From contig JAXHMM010000011.1 in assembly GCA_034521445.1 (NCBI GenBank), positions 122,211 to 186,210 on the forward strand: a stretch of DNA of 64,000 nucleotides. Direction: 5' to 3'. The notes below the pieces were generated by a model, which worked only from the letters and a program-made list of their open reading frames with translations, was not told where the DNA came from and made no database searches. Source of the DNA: Balneolaceae bacterium (GTDB lineage: Bacteria; Bacteroidota; Rhodothermia; Balneolales; Balneolaceae). Position numbers and translations under genes: made by a program. Within the stretch, counting starts at the first letter, position 1. Each line of letters begins with the position of its first letter. Of this stretch, positions 35,706 through 44,191 are shown in pieces.

Positions 35706-35770
35706 CCCATGCTCTGGAACCACATCAAGATCTCGCTGCGCAACATCCGACGCCACAAGCTCTTTTCGGC
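35706..35770 (+). repeat. 65-bp exact direct repeat, copy 1 (start of permease 1)
   Basis: CCC plus the first 62 nucleotides of the coding sequence are identical with 38149-38213 at the start of the second permease, including every synonymous position over twenty codons, although the genes are much less similar further in. This points to recent gene conversion or duplication. Confidence 0.9.
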
Positions 35771-38093
35771 TGTCAACGTTATCAGCCTCACGCTGAGCTT
35801 CACCATCTGCCTGGCGGTGCTGATGGTGGTTAAGAATCAGCTCGATTTCGACGCCTTCCATCCGAATGCAGACCGCACCTACCGGGTAATCACGGAGACC
35901 ACCCGTGACCAGGGTCCCGCCGAACGTTACGCCACCGCACCCCTGCCGTTGACTGAACGGTTGCAGGACAACCTTCCCTCCATCGAGCACACGGTACGTA
36001 TTCTGGGACAGGATATACACTACGGGGTGCTGGCCAACGGCAGAAAGCTCTCTGGCGTGCGCGCATTCAGCGAGCCCTCATTTTTCAAGGTATTCGGCTT
36101 CGGGCTGCGTCACGGCCATCCCGGCACGGCCCTGGCTGAGCCCCGGTCGGTAGTGCTCACGCCCGAAACAGCCCGCCGTTTCTTCGGAGATGGGAACCCT
36201 GTGGGCGAGACCTTTGATATCGACGGCTCCGACGTTTATACGGTAACGGGCGTGCTGGAGCGCAGTCTGGAGCATTCCCATCTCTCCTTCGATTTCCTGG
36301 TCTCCCTGAACACCCTTACCGCCGGGGGCCGGGAGAACGTACTGGACAATTGGCAGAACCTCTCCAGCGCCAGGGTTTACGTGCAACTCGCTCACGGCAC
36401 CGGCGCCTCGCGGCTGGAGCAGGCGCTCGCCCCCCTGGCTGAAGAGGTTAACCGCAACCAGCAGCTTCCCGAAGGGATTACCGCCTATGGATTCACTTCC
36501 CAGGGCCTGACGGACATCACACCGGGGCAGAATCTCCAAAATGAGATGACCTACGGCAAAATACGCTCCTCCTCCGAGCTGCTCATCCTCTTCGGCATCG
36601 CCATGGTGCTCCTGCTTATGGCCTGCTTCAACTACACCAACCTCTCCATCGCACAGGCACTGCGGCGTTCCCTGGAAGTGGGGATCTACAAACTCTTCGG
36701 TGCCCGTCGGCGTCAGATCGTCGGCCAGTTCGTGGTGCAGGCCATCCTCATCGCAGCAGCCTCCCTCATCTTCGCCTACGCCCTTCTGCCGTTCGTGCCC
36801 CTGCCCAACACCCTGGCCGGGGAGATCCGTTCGGTGATCTTCGACGCCAGACTCCTTGCCTGGATGGCCCTCTTCTCCGTGGTGGCCGGCCTGCTGGCCG
36901 GTGGACTCCCCGCCTGGATGCTTTCCGCCATGCAGCCGGTCAAGGTACTGAAAGGACTCAGGGGCATGAACCTGATGAAGGGTATCAGCCTGCGCAAATT
37001 CCTGGTCACCCTTCAGTTTGCCATCTCCATCGTACTGCTCATCACTGCCTCTGTGGTCTACCAACAGTCGCAGTTCGCCGCCACAACCGACTACGGCTTC
37101 CGCCAGGAGAATATTTACAATCTCAGCCTGCAGAATGAGGTGGATCCACAACTCATGAAAGATGAGCTGACATCTATACCAGGTGTGGAAATGGTCTCCT
37201 CCATATCCCGCCCCTTCGGTCTTATGTCCAGTCCCGAGTCCTTCTACCTCGATCCTGAAGGCGAGGGCATTCACGGGGACATGTTTCCGGTGGACCGACA
37301 CGCGGTGCCCAATCTGGAGCTCGAGCTGGTGGCGGGACAAAACTTCACGTTGGAGATGGAACAGGCTCCGGGCAACCACGTACTGGTCAACGAGCATTTC
37401 CTGACCGTGACCGAATGGGAGACGCCGGCCGAGGCGTTGGGCGAGACCATCTACTGGAGGGAACAGGAGCTGGAGATCCTGGGCGTGGTCAAAGACTTCA
37501 ACTACCGCAGCGTCGAAATGCCCATACGTCCCCTGATCCTGCCCCACCTTCCCGGCTGGGCCCGCCACCTGCAGGTTCGCGTAACCGATGGCATGGGAGA
37601 GACCGTCGCAGCCCGGGTAGAGGAGGCCTGGAACCGGGTCGCTCCTCAGCTTCCCCTCGACTACCGTCCCTTCAGCAGAGATATCTACCGTTTCCACGCT
37701 AACGAACAGACCGTCGCATCCCTGGGATACTACGCTCTAATTGCCCTCTCCATTGCCTGCCTGGGACTGCTGGGCATGGTAACCTACACCGTGCAAGTGC
37801 GTACGCGTGAGGTGGGCATCCGTAAGGTGCTGGGTGCTGGAATGGGGAGCGTGCTGGGCCTGCTCTCCCGCGAATTCGTCCTGCTGCTGGCCATCGCCAC
37901 AGGTATAGGACTACCGGCGGGCTACTGGCTGGGGCAACTCTACCTAAACAACTTCGCCTACCATATCAGCATCGGATTCGGCATCTTATTTACAGGTTTT
38001 GCCGTAATGGCCGGGCTCGGCCTGCTGGCCATCGGCTGGCAGACCTGGCAGGTGGCCCGGCGCAACCCCGTGGAAGCCATCCGCTCTGAGTAG
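35709..38093 (+). CDS. ABC transporter permease (FtsX/MacB type), copy 1
   Basis: A 794-residue permease of the MacB/FtsX class with two FtsX domains and MacB-type periplasmic domains. It has a first membrane helix near the N-terminus, three helices at about 285-420 (LLILFGIAMVLLLMACFNYTNLSIAQALRR), another at about 438-458 and the last three at about 676-785 (ending QTWQVARRNPVEAIRSE). The motif CFNYTNLS is a hallmark of Bacteroidota FtsX-like permeases. These proteins work with an ATPase, often to export lipoproteins, peptides or drugs; no ATPase gene is adjacent. The ATG at 35709 (MLWNHIKISL) was preferred over an upstream in-frame codon because the paralogue at 38152 starts at the same residue. 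Tandem with that paralogue. Confidence 0.93.
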   Translation: MLWNHIKISLRNIRRHKLFSAVNVISLTLSFTICLAVLMVVKNQLDFDAFHPNADRTYRVITETTRDQGPAERYATAPLPLTERLQDNLPSIEHTVRILGQDIHYGVLANGRKLSGVRAFSEPSFFKVFGFGLRHGHPGTALAEPRSVVLTPETARRFFGDGNPVGETFDIDGSDVYTVTGVLERSLEHSHLSFDFLVSLNTLTAGGRENVLDNWQNLSSARVYVQLAHGTGASRLEQALAPLAEEVNRNQQLPEGITAYGFTSQGLTDITPGQNLQNEMTYGKIRSSSELLILFGIAMVLLLMACFNYTNLSIAQALRRSLEVGIYKLFGARRRQIVGQFVVQAILIAAASLIFAYALLPFVPLPNTLAGEIRSVIFDARLLAWMALFSVVAGLLAGGLPAWMLSAMQPVKVLKGLRGMNLMKGISLRKFLVTLQFAISIVLLITASVVYQQSQFAATTDYGFRQENIYNLSLQNEVDPQLMKDELTSIPGVEMVSSISRPFGLMSSPESFYLDPEGEGIHGDMFPVDRHAVPNLELELVAGQNFTLEMEQAPGNHVLVNEHFLTVTEWETPAEALGETIYWREQELEILGVVKDFNYRSVEMPIRPLILPHLPGWARHLQVRVTDGMGETVAARVEEAWNRVAPQLPLDYRPFSRDIYRFHANEQTVASLGYYALIALSIACLGLLGMVTYTVQVRTREVGIRKVLGAGMGSVLGLLSREFVLLLAIATGIGLPAGYWLGQLYLNNFAYHISIGFGILFTGFAVMAGLGLLAIGWQTWQVARRNPVEAIRSE

Positions 38094-38148
38094 TTTTTTC
38101 CGGACTCCTATCCGGCCTGAACCATCATCGACCATAAATTCCCTCTAC

Positions 38149-38213
38149 CCCATGCTCTGGAACCACATCAAGATCTCGCTGCGCAACATCCGACGCCACA
38201 AGCTCTTTTCGGC
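38149..38213 (+). repeat. 65-bp exact direct repeat, copy 2 (start of permease 2)
   Basis: Identical with 35706-35770. The last ~60 bp of the two genes are also nearly identical (GGCTGGCAGACCTGGCAGG shared), so both ends of the reading frames are conserved at nucleotide level. Confidence 0.9.
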
Positions 38214-40551
38214 CATCAACATCCTCAGCCTCACGCTGAGCCTCACCATTTGCCTGGCTGCGCTGATGGTCATCAAGCGCCAGTACGACCTCGACCGGCA
38301 CCATCCCGATCCCGACCTCACCTACCGCGTGACCACCGACTTTCAGTACGAAAACGGGGCCTCCACATCCTACGCCACCTCGCCCCTGGAGATCGGCGAC
38401 GCCCTGGAGCGCGACTATGCTTTCGTGGAATCGGTGGTGCAGGTGCACAACCGATTCAATCGCTACGGGCTGGCCAACGGCAAAAAGCTGGGCATAAGAG
38501 GCAACTTTGTCTCCTCCAACCTTTTCGAAGAGTTCGGCATCGGCCTGCGGCAGGGCAGCGTGGTCTCCGCCTTGACCCGGCCCCGCACGGCGGTGCTCAC
38601 GCCGGAGGCCGCCCGACGCTATTTCGGCGACCGAAGTCCCATGGGCGAAACCCTCACCCTGGAGGGATGGGGCGAGTTTACGGTCACGGGCGTGCTTGAC
38701 GCGGAGCGCCTGCAGCAGTCCCACCTGAGCCTCGGCGGAGTGCTGGTGTCCCTCGAAAGCCTCCCCGTGCTGCAGCAGACCGGCGCCATTTCTTCCGCCG
38801 ACGCGGCCGACCCCGGACGCAGCTGGACCTACCTGAAGCTGGAGCAGTCCTCCGACCGGCAGGCACTCGAAGAGGCTCTGCCTTCCCTATCGGAGCGCTT
38901 CACCGCCGGACAGGAACTGCCCGAAGAGGTGGCCTCCTATCGCTTCCGGGCGCAGGCGCTGGGTGATATCACTATGGGACCCCCCATCCTGCGCAGCGAA
39001 ATCGGTGCGGGCAAGGTGCGTTCGTCGGAGGAGCTGGCGGTATGGGGACTTGTGGCCTTTGTCATTCTTTTCATGGCCTGCTTCAACTACACCAACCTCT
39101 CCGTCGCCCGGGCCCTGAAACGGGCGCGCGAGGTGGGCGTCTACAAGGTGCTGGGTGCCCTGCGGGGACAGATCATCACGCAGTTCGTCACACAGTCCAC
39201 CCTCACCGCCGCGGCCTCCCTGATGCTGGCCTGGGCCCTGCTTCCCTTTGTACCCCTGCCGCAGGGACTCATGGACGACATCCGGCTGGCGCAGTTCGAT
39301 TTCATCCTGGCCGCCTGGATTGCCGTTTTCTGCCTCTTCACCGGCCTGCTGGCCGGGCTGCTCCCTGCCTGGCTGCTCGGCTCCCGCTCGCCCGTGGAGA
39401 TGCTTCGCAGCCGCAAAAGCCTGGATCTGATCGGGGGACTCAAAATCCGGAAGTCACTGGTGGTCGCCCAGTTCACCCTCTCCATTGTGATGATCGTGGT
39501 AGCCCTGGTCACCTACCGGCAGTCACAATACGCGGCCACCGGCGACTACGGTTTCCAGCGCGAAGGCATCTACACCCTCAGTCTGCAGGGGCAGGACGCC
39601 GACCTTCTGCGAGAGGAGATCTCCGGCATCGCCGGCGTGGGGGACATCACGGCCGCCTCCGATCTCTTCGGCCTCTTCACGGCGGGCGATGTGACCCTGG
39701 GTGCAAACCGGGGAGAGGAAGTCCTTCACGCCGACTACCTGTCGGCAGACCGCAACCTGCCGCAGGTTATGAACCTGGAACTGGTGGCGGGCAGCACCTT
39801 CCCGGACCAGGCGGCCGGTGGACCCGAAAGCCATGTGCTGATCAACGAGACGGCAGTAGAGCGACTGGGCTGGCCGTCGGCCGGGGAGGCGGTAGGCGAG
39901 AACGTCTGGCTGGCCGACAGCCTGCAGGTGCAGATCGCCGGGGTGGTCCGTGACTTCAACTACCAGACCAAAAGCCTGGCCATTCGCCCCCTGGTGATGC
40001 GCCACCTGCCGGGTGCGTTCCGCCACCTCTACATACCGTACACAGGCAACGACCACGAGGCCTTCCAGGAGGAGCTGACGTCAACGTGGGAGCGGGTGGC
40101 GCCGCAGCTCCCGGCCTCGTACAACCGGCTTGACCGGCGGCTGTACGAGGCTCACTCGCACGAAGAGGACGTCGCCTCGCTGGGCTACTACGCTCTCATC
40201 GCCCTGTCCATCGCCTGCCTTGGTCTGCTGGGCATGGTCACCTACACCGTGGAGGTGCGCACCCAGGAGGTGGGCATTCGCAAGGTACTGGGGGCGGGCA
40301 CCGGCAACGTAATGCGCCTTCTCAGCATGGAGTTCGTCTGGCTGCTGCTGGGGGCGGCGGCTGTGGGACTGCCCGCCGGCTACTGGATCGGGCAGCAGTT
40401 CCTGGGAACCTACGCCTACCACGTGTCCATTGGTGCGGGCACCCTGCTGGCCGGTTTCGGCGTGATGGCCGCGCTGGGCCTGGGCGCCATCGGCTGGCAG
40501 ACCTGGCAGGTGGCCCGGCGGAACCCCGTGGAAGCCATTCGGACCGAGTAG
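38152..40551 (+). CDS. ABC transporter permease (FtsX/MacB type), copy 2
   Basis: A 799-residue paralogue of the preceding permease with the same architecture (N-terminal helix, MacB-type periplasmic domain, FtsX core with FMACFNYTNLSVARALKRARE, second periplasmic domain, FtsX end QTWQVARRNPVEAIRTE). The two genes are separated by 58 bp and are probably co-transcribed; their products may form one heterodimeric transporter. The periplasmic domains differ clearly while helices and ends are conserved, which suggests specialised substrates or an obligate heteropair. No ATPase or periplasmic adaptor gene is adjacent. The stop lies 4 bp from the stop of the convergent mscS-like gene. Confidence 0.93.
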   Translation: MLWNHIKISLRNIRRHKLFSAINILSLTLSLTICLAALMVIKRQYDLDRHHPDPDLTYRVTTDFQYENGASTSYATSPLEIGDALERDYAFVESVVQVHNRFNRYGLANGKKLGIRGNFVSSNLFEEFGIGLRQGSVVSALTRPRTAVLTPEAARRYFGDRSPMGETLTLEGWGEFTVTGVLDAERLQQSHLSLGGVLVSLESLPVLQQTGAISSADAADPGRSWTYLKLEQSSDRQALEEALPSLSERFTAGQELPEEVASYRFRAQALGDITMGPPILRSEIGAGKVRSSEELAVWGLVAFVILFMACFNYTNLSVARALKRAREVGVYKVLGALRGQIITQFVTQSTLTAAASLMLAWALLPFVPLPQGLMDDIRLAQFDFILAAWIAVFCLFTGLLAGLLPAWLLGSRSPVEMLRSRKSLDLIGGLKIRKSLVVAQFTLSIVMIVVALVTYRQSQYAATGDYGFQREGIYTLSLQGQDADLLREEISGIAGVGDITAASDLFGLFTAGDVTLGANRGEEVLHADYLSADRNLPQVMNLELVAGSTFPDQAAGGPESHVLINETAVERLGWPSAGEAVGENVWLADSLQVQIAGVVRDFNYQTKSLAIRPLVMRHLPGAFRHLYIPYTGNDHEAFQEELTSTWERVAPQLPASYNRLDRRLYEAHSHEEDVASLGYYALIALSIACLGLLGMVTYTVEVRTQEVGIRKVLGAGTGNVMRLLSMEFVWLLLGAAAVGLPAGYWIGQQFLGTYAYHVSIGAGTLLAGFGVMAALGLGAIGWQTWQVARRNPVEAIRTE

Positions 40552-40555
40552 CCGG

Positions 40556-41413
40556 TCAGCGGTTCAGGCTTACCTCCACCGGACGCATCTCCACCGCCGT
40601 GGTCACGCTGGAGCTGAAGGTATAACCCTTCTTCTGGAGCGCCTCACGGCAGTTGTTCATCAACTCGAAGCGCGTACTGGTGAGGGTCAACTCCTGGTCG
40701 GTCGAACGAATCCAGAAGAAGACCTGGAGCTGCACAAAATTGGGGTCGAATCCCTTGATCTGTACGGACGCCTTCGGATCCCCGAGCACCCCGGGCGTAT
40801 TTTGGGTCACCTCCAGTAGCATATCTGCCGCCGCCCGGGCGTCGTCTCCGTAGTCGATGCCCACCGTAAAGCTTCCGCGTCGGAGCCCGTCCAGCGTGTA
40901 ATTGTGCAGCGGTTTGGTGAACAGCTGGACACTGGGTACGAAAACGTCGCATCCGTCGGCGGTCCGAATATGAATATGCCGCAGCTGGATGCTTTTTACC
41001 CTCCCCAGCACCCCCTCGGTTTCGATGACGTCGTCGGTGTTGAAAGGACGGCTGAACGCCAGGAAGAAACCGGCCAGGAAATTCTCGCCAATGTCCTTGA
41101 AGGCAAAGCCCAGCACCACCGCGGTGAGTCCCCCGCCCGCCACCAGGCTGGTTGCCAGCGTGCCGTATCCGATCATGTTCAGGAAGACGATGATTCCCAC
41201 AAGCAGTGTCAGTCCACGTATAAGCGTCACGAAATAGGGATGGTAGGCGCTGGGCATGCTGCTGCGAAGGATCAGCCGGTGCGCGCCCTTGGCGAGGAGG
41301 CGTCCCAGCCCATAGAAGGCCAGCAGGACAAGGGAGGCGAAGAGGAGCTCGGGCAGGAAGTCCACCAGCTGCTGCAGTTCTTCCAGGAAGGCGTTGGCAA
41401 GATTATCTAGCAT
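40556..41413 (-). CDS. MscS-family mechanosensitive channel
   Basis: A 285-residue small-conductance mechanosensitive channel subunit, close to the 286 of E. coli MscS. Three membrane helices (about 20-40, 60-82, 90-125); the pore helix carries the glycine-alanine pattern GGGLTAVVLGFAFKDIGENF. The beta domain follows (about 130-175, FNTDDVIETEGVLGRVKSIQLRHIHIRTADG) and then the alpha/beta vestibule. It releases solutes on osmotic downshock. Its stop is 4 bp from the stop of the convergent ABC permease, so the two transcripts overlap or meet here without a visible terminator. Confidence 0.93.
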   Translation of the reverse strand: MLDNLANAFLEELQQLVDFLPELLFASLVLLAFYGLGRLLAKGAHRLILRSSMPSAYHPYFVTLIRGLTLLVGIIVFLNMIGYGTLATSLVAGGGLTAVVLGFAFKDIGENFLAGFFLAFSRPFNTDDVIETEGVLGRVKSIQLRHIHIRTADGCDVFVPSVQLFTKPLHNYTLDGLRRGSFTVGIDYGDDARAAADMLLEVTQNTPGVLGDPKASVQIKGFDPNFVQLQVFFWIRSTDQELTLTSTRFELMNNCREALQKKGYTFSSSVTTAVEMRPVEVSLNR

Positions 41414-41453
41414 GGTGCCGCGAAATTCAGGTGATAAAGAGCGTCGAGAACCA

Positions 41454-44087
41454 TTACCGCGCGGGAACCCCGGCCCGGGCCCAGTCCCATCCCTCCATGC
41501 CGTGGCGGTTAACCGCCTTCACGCGCACCTCCGATCCGGGCGCCAGGTCTTCCAGGGTGATCTCCGTGCCTTCCACCGTGGCGGTCTGCACGCCGGCCTG
41601 GTCTGACTCATATTCCACCAGGTAGTGGTCAATGTCGCTCTCGGGGGAGGCGTCCCAGCTCAGGCGGTACTGGTCGGCGCTCTGCAGGGTCTGCACCTGA
41701 AGGTCGGCCAGCCGCGAGGGGGAGGAGGCCAGCAGCATGAGCGTGGCCGCCGTGGTTTTCGACACCTCGGCCACCAGCTGGTGGTTGATGGTCTCCAGAT
41801 TGTCGTTCGCCTGGTGGTAGAAGGGGCTGCCCAGCACCGGGTAGGAGCCGATGCCGCCCACAATGTCCCCGTAGGCCTCGTAGTAGGCGTGGGCGTCGGT
41901 GAACTTGTAGTAGAGGGCGTCGTAGGTCACCAGCCGGCTGAATTTGCGTGCGGCGTTGTGCTGGATGTCGCGAATGCCGGGGTTGGAGTAGCGGATGGTG
42001 TTGTCGAGGCGGGCGTTATTGGCAAATCCCACCATGTCGTTGTTGAGGGCGCCCACGATCTGCATGCCGCTCTCCTGGGCCTGCCGCACGAACTCCCGGC
42101 TGCCCAGCAGCCCGGCCTCCTCGCCGGTAAAGGCGGCGAAGATGATGGTGGCGGGCATGGGATGGTCGGCCAGCACGCGCGCCGCCTCCAGCAGGGCCGC
42201 CGTGCCGCTGGTGTTGTCGTCGGCCCCGGGGCCCCGCTCCACCGAGTCGTAGTGGCTGCTGATCACGTAGACCAGCTCGGGATGGGTGGTGCCCTCCAGG
42301 CGTGCCAGAACGTTGGCGGTGCGTCCCCCGTACACCTCCCGGCCTTCGGGGGAGAACCACTGGTAGTCGGGCTCGTAGCCGAAGGACTGAAAGGCCTCGT
42401 AGATGTACTCGGCCGCCTTGTCGTTGCCCGGCTGCGTGATGTACTTGGAATCGAAACGGTAGAGGTCCTCCTCGTAGCGGTAGATCCGGCGGAGGGAGAT
42501 CTGGCCGGTAACCTGCGACACGCGGTCAGCGATCTGCTCGTAAAGGCGGTCGCCCTTGGTGCGCAGCGCCTCTTCCTGCTCCATGTTGCGGTTGATGCGC
42601 GCCAGGAGCTCCTCTTGGGTGATCCGCTCGGAAAGGTCCAGCAGGTAGACGCCCCGCTCCGGGGAGATGGTGTCTCCGTCCCTTTCGGCCACGATGAGCA
42701 GGCGGTCGCCGTCGGGATGCACCGCCCACTCGTATTCGGGGGCGATGGTGCGCAGGGTGTTGTTGTGGAAGAGTTTCTGCAATTCCCCGCTTTGCAAGTT
42801 GTAGAGAAAGGAACGGCGGTGACGTCCCTCACCCTTGGCGGCCACCAGGCGGTCTTCATCCAGGAAGGCCGGGAAGCGGTCGTGCTGCAGCTCGCGACTC
42901 ACGCGCTTGCGCTCCCCGGAGCCGTCGGCGTTGTGCGCATAAATCTCATAGTCGTCCTCTGCCTGCAAGGCATAGGCCACACGGGTGCCGCCGGGCGAGA
43001 GGGTGGCATCGGTAAGCGGCAGGTCGGTGGAGGTGATCTCGGTGACGGCGGGTCCCCCTACGCGCAGTCCCGAGGTCAGCAGGGAGGTCGCCCCGTCTGA
43101 TTCACGGGACAGCAGCATGCGCTCGCCCTCACGGGAAGCGTCCACCAGCTCGCCCTCCGCCTTGAAGAGTCCTCCAGTCTGAAGATCGTAAGCCCCGGTC
43201 CAGCCCGGCGTCTGCGCGGGTGCGTCGGAGGAGGGATCGAAGGGATTTTGTTCCTGGTAGCCGAAGACCAGGAAGCGTCCCCCGCCGGCCAGCCTCATTT
43301 CGCTTTCGTAGCTGTCCTGCCCGGTGAGCGTGCGCACCTGCCCGTTACCCGCCTCCATGGTGTAGACCAGAGGGTAGGTTTCCCCCTCCTGCTGCCCGGT
43401 GAAGTAGAGCGTCTGCCCGTCGGGTGAGGAAATCACCTCTCCTATGGCGTAGCCCTGCGGGGTAAGGACGCGTTCGGGCGCACCCGGTCCCTCACGGTAG
43501 AGTAGCAGGGTGTTGCTGCGAACCACCGCATCGTAGTCGGCCTGTGCGCTCCGCCAGAGATCCCAGTTGCTCTCCGCTCTCGCCTGCTCGATAGCCTCGT
43601 CGCGCACCTCCCCGGCCGAGCGCACGGCCTGATTGTCCGCCACGCGACGGTAGATAACTGCGCCACCTGCCAGCAGCTGCACGTCCTCGCCCTCCACAGC
43701 GAAGGATTCTGAAGACCCTGAGAGATCGTGCACCCAGGTGCGCATGCCCCCCTCGCCTTCCCGCTGCCAGATGGCATACCGCCCATCGTCCGAGAAACGT
43801 ATATCGGTGCCGTCCTCGCTCAATTCGGTCACGCGGTAGAGTTCGCCGGTCTTCAGGGCGATACGCTCAAAGAAACGGCCGGCCTCCTCCCCCTCCAGCA
43901 GGTGCCGGAAGGCATGCAGGGCCTGCGGGTAGTGGCCCTCGTGCCAGTCGTCCAGGGCGCCCTGGTAGATTTCGTCCGGTGCGGATGCGTGCAGCATGTC
44001 GTGCATGCCGTCCTCCTGGGCGAGGGCGGAAGCGGAGGTGAAAAGGATGAGCAACAAGGGGAGAGTAAGGGAGCGTACAGCGTTCAT
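41454..44087 (-). CDS. Exported M28-family metallopeptidase with propeller and FN3-like parts
   Basis: An 877-residue exported peptidase (signal peptide about 1-23, TSASALAQ). A PD40/TolB-like beta-propeller (about 85-500, with units such as GYAIGEVISSPDGQTLYFTG) precedes the M28 zinc domain (about 550-790): SSHYDSVERGPGADDNTSG near residue 612 gives the first His and bridging Asp, and FTGEEAGLLGS the catalytic and metal Glu pair; DAHAYYE holds a further ligand. A fibronectin-III-like domain closes the protein (about 795-877). Likely an aminopeptidase or carboxypeptidase that digests peptides outside the cell. The 104-bp gap to the hybrid kinase upstream holds no evident hairpin. Confidence 0.9.
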   Translation of the reverse strand: MNAVRSLTLPLLLILFTSASALAQEDGMHDMLHASAPDEIYQGALDDWHEGHYPQALHAFRHLLEGEEAGRFFERIALKTGELYRVTELSEDGTDIRFSDDGRYAIWQREGEGGMRTWVHDLSGSSESFAVEGEDVQLLAGGAVIYRRVADNQAVRSAGEVRDEAIEQARAESNWDLWRSAQADYDAVVRSNTLLLYREGPGAPERVLTPQGYAIGEVISSPDGQTLYFTGQQEGETYPLVYTMEAGNGQVRTLTGQDSYESEMRLAGGGRFLVFGYQEQNPFDPSSDAPAQTPGWTGAYDLQTGGLFKAEGELVDASREGERMLLSRESDGATSLLTSGLRVGGPAVTEITSTDLPLTDATLSPGGTRVAYALQAEDDYEIYAHNADGSGERKRVSRELQHDRFPAFLDEDRLVAAKGEGRHRRSFLYNLQSGELQKLFHNNTLRTIAPEYEWAVHPDGDRLLIVAERDGDTISPERGVYLLDLSERITQEELLARINRNMEQEEALRTKGDRLYEQIADRVSQVTGQISLRRIYRYEEDLYRFDSKYITQPGNDKAAEYIYEAFQSFGYEPDYQWFSPEGREVYGGRTANVLARLEGTTHPELVYVISSHYDSVERGPGADDNTSGTAALLEAARVLADHPMPATIIFAAFTGEEAGLLGSREFVRQAQESGMQIVGALNNDMVGFANNARLDNTIRYSNPGIRDIQHNAARKFSRLVTYDALYYKFTDAHAYYEAYGDIVGGIGSYPVLGSPFYHQANDNLETINHQLVAEVSKTTAATLMLLASSPSRLADLQVQTLQSADQYRLSWDASPESDIDHYLVEYESDQAGVQTATVEGTEITLEDLAPGSEVRVKAVNRHGMEGWDWARAGVPAR

Positions 44088-44191
44088 GGATATGGAATGA
44101 GTTGGGTTTCAGGAAAAGATGCGCCATCCCCGGCACAAATGCCAATACCCTTTGTCACCCGCGGGTTGTGCTAGACTTCCTGTGCCATCAG

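Noticed and set aside
36078..37697. 539-residue minus-strand frame inside permease 1
   Set aside because: Antisense shadow of a conserved membrane protein; His/Gly-rich, no signals.
40552..40555. Terminator between convergent permease and MscS genes
   Set aside because: Only 4 bp separate the stop codons and no hairpin with T-run is visible nearby.
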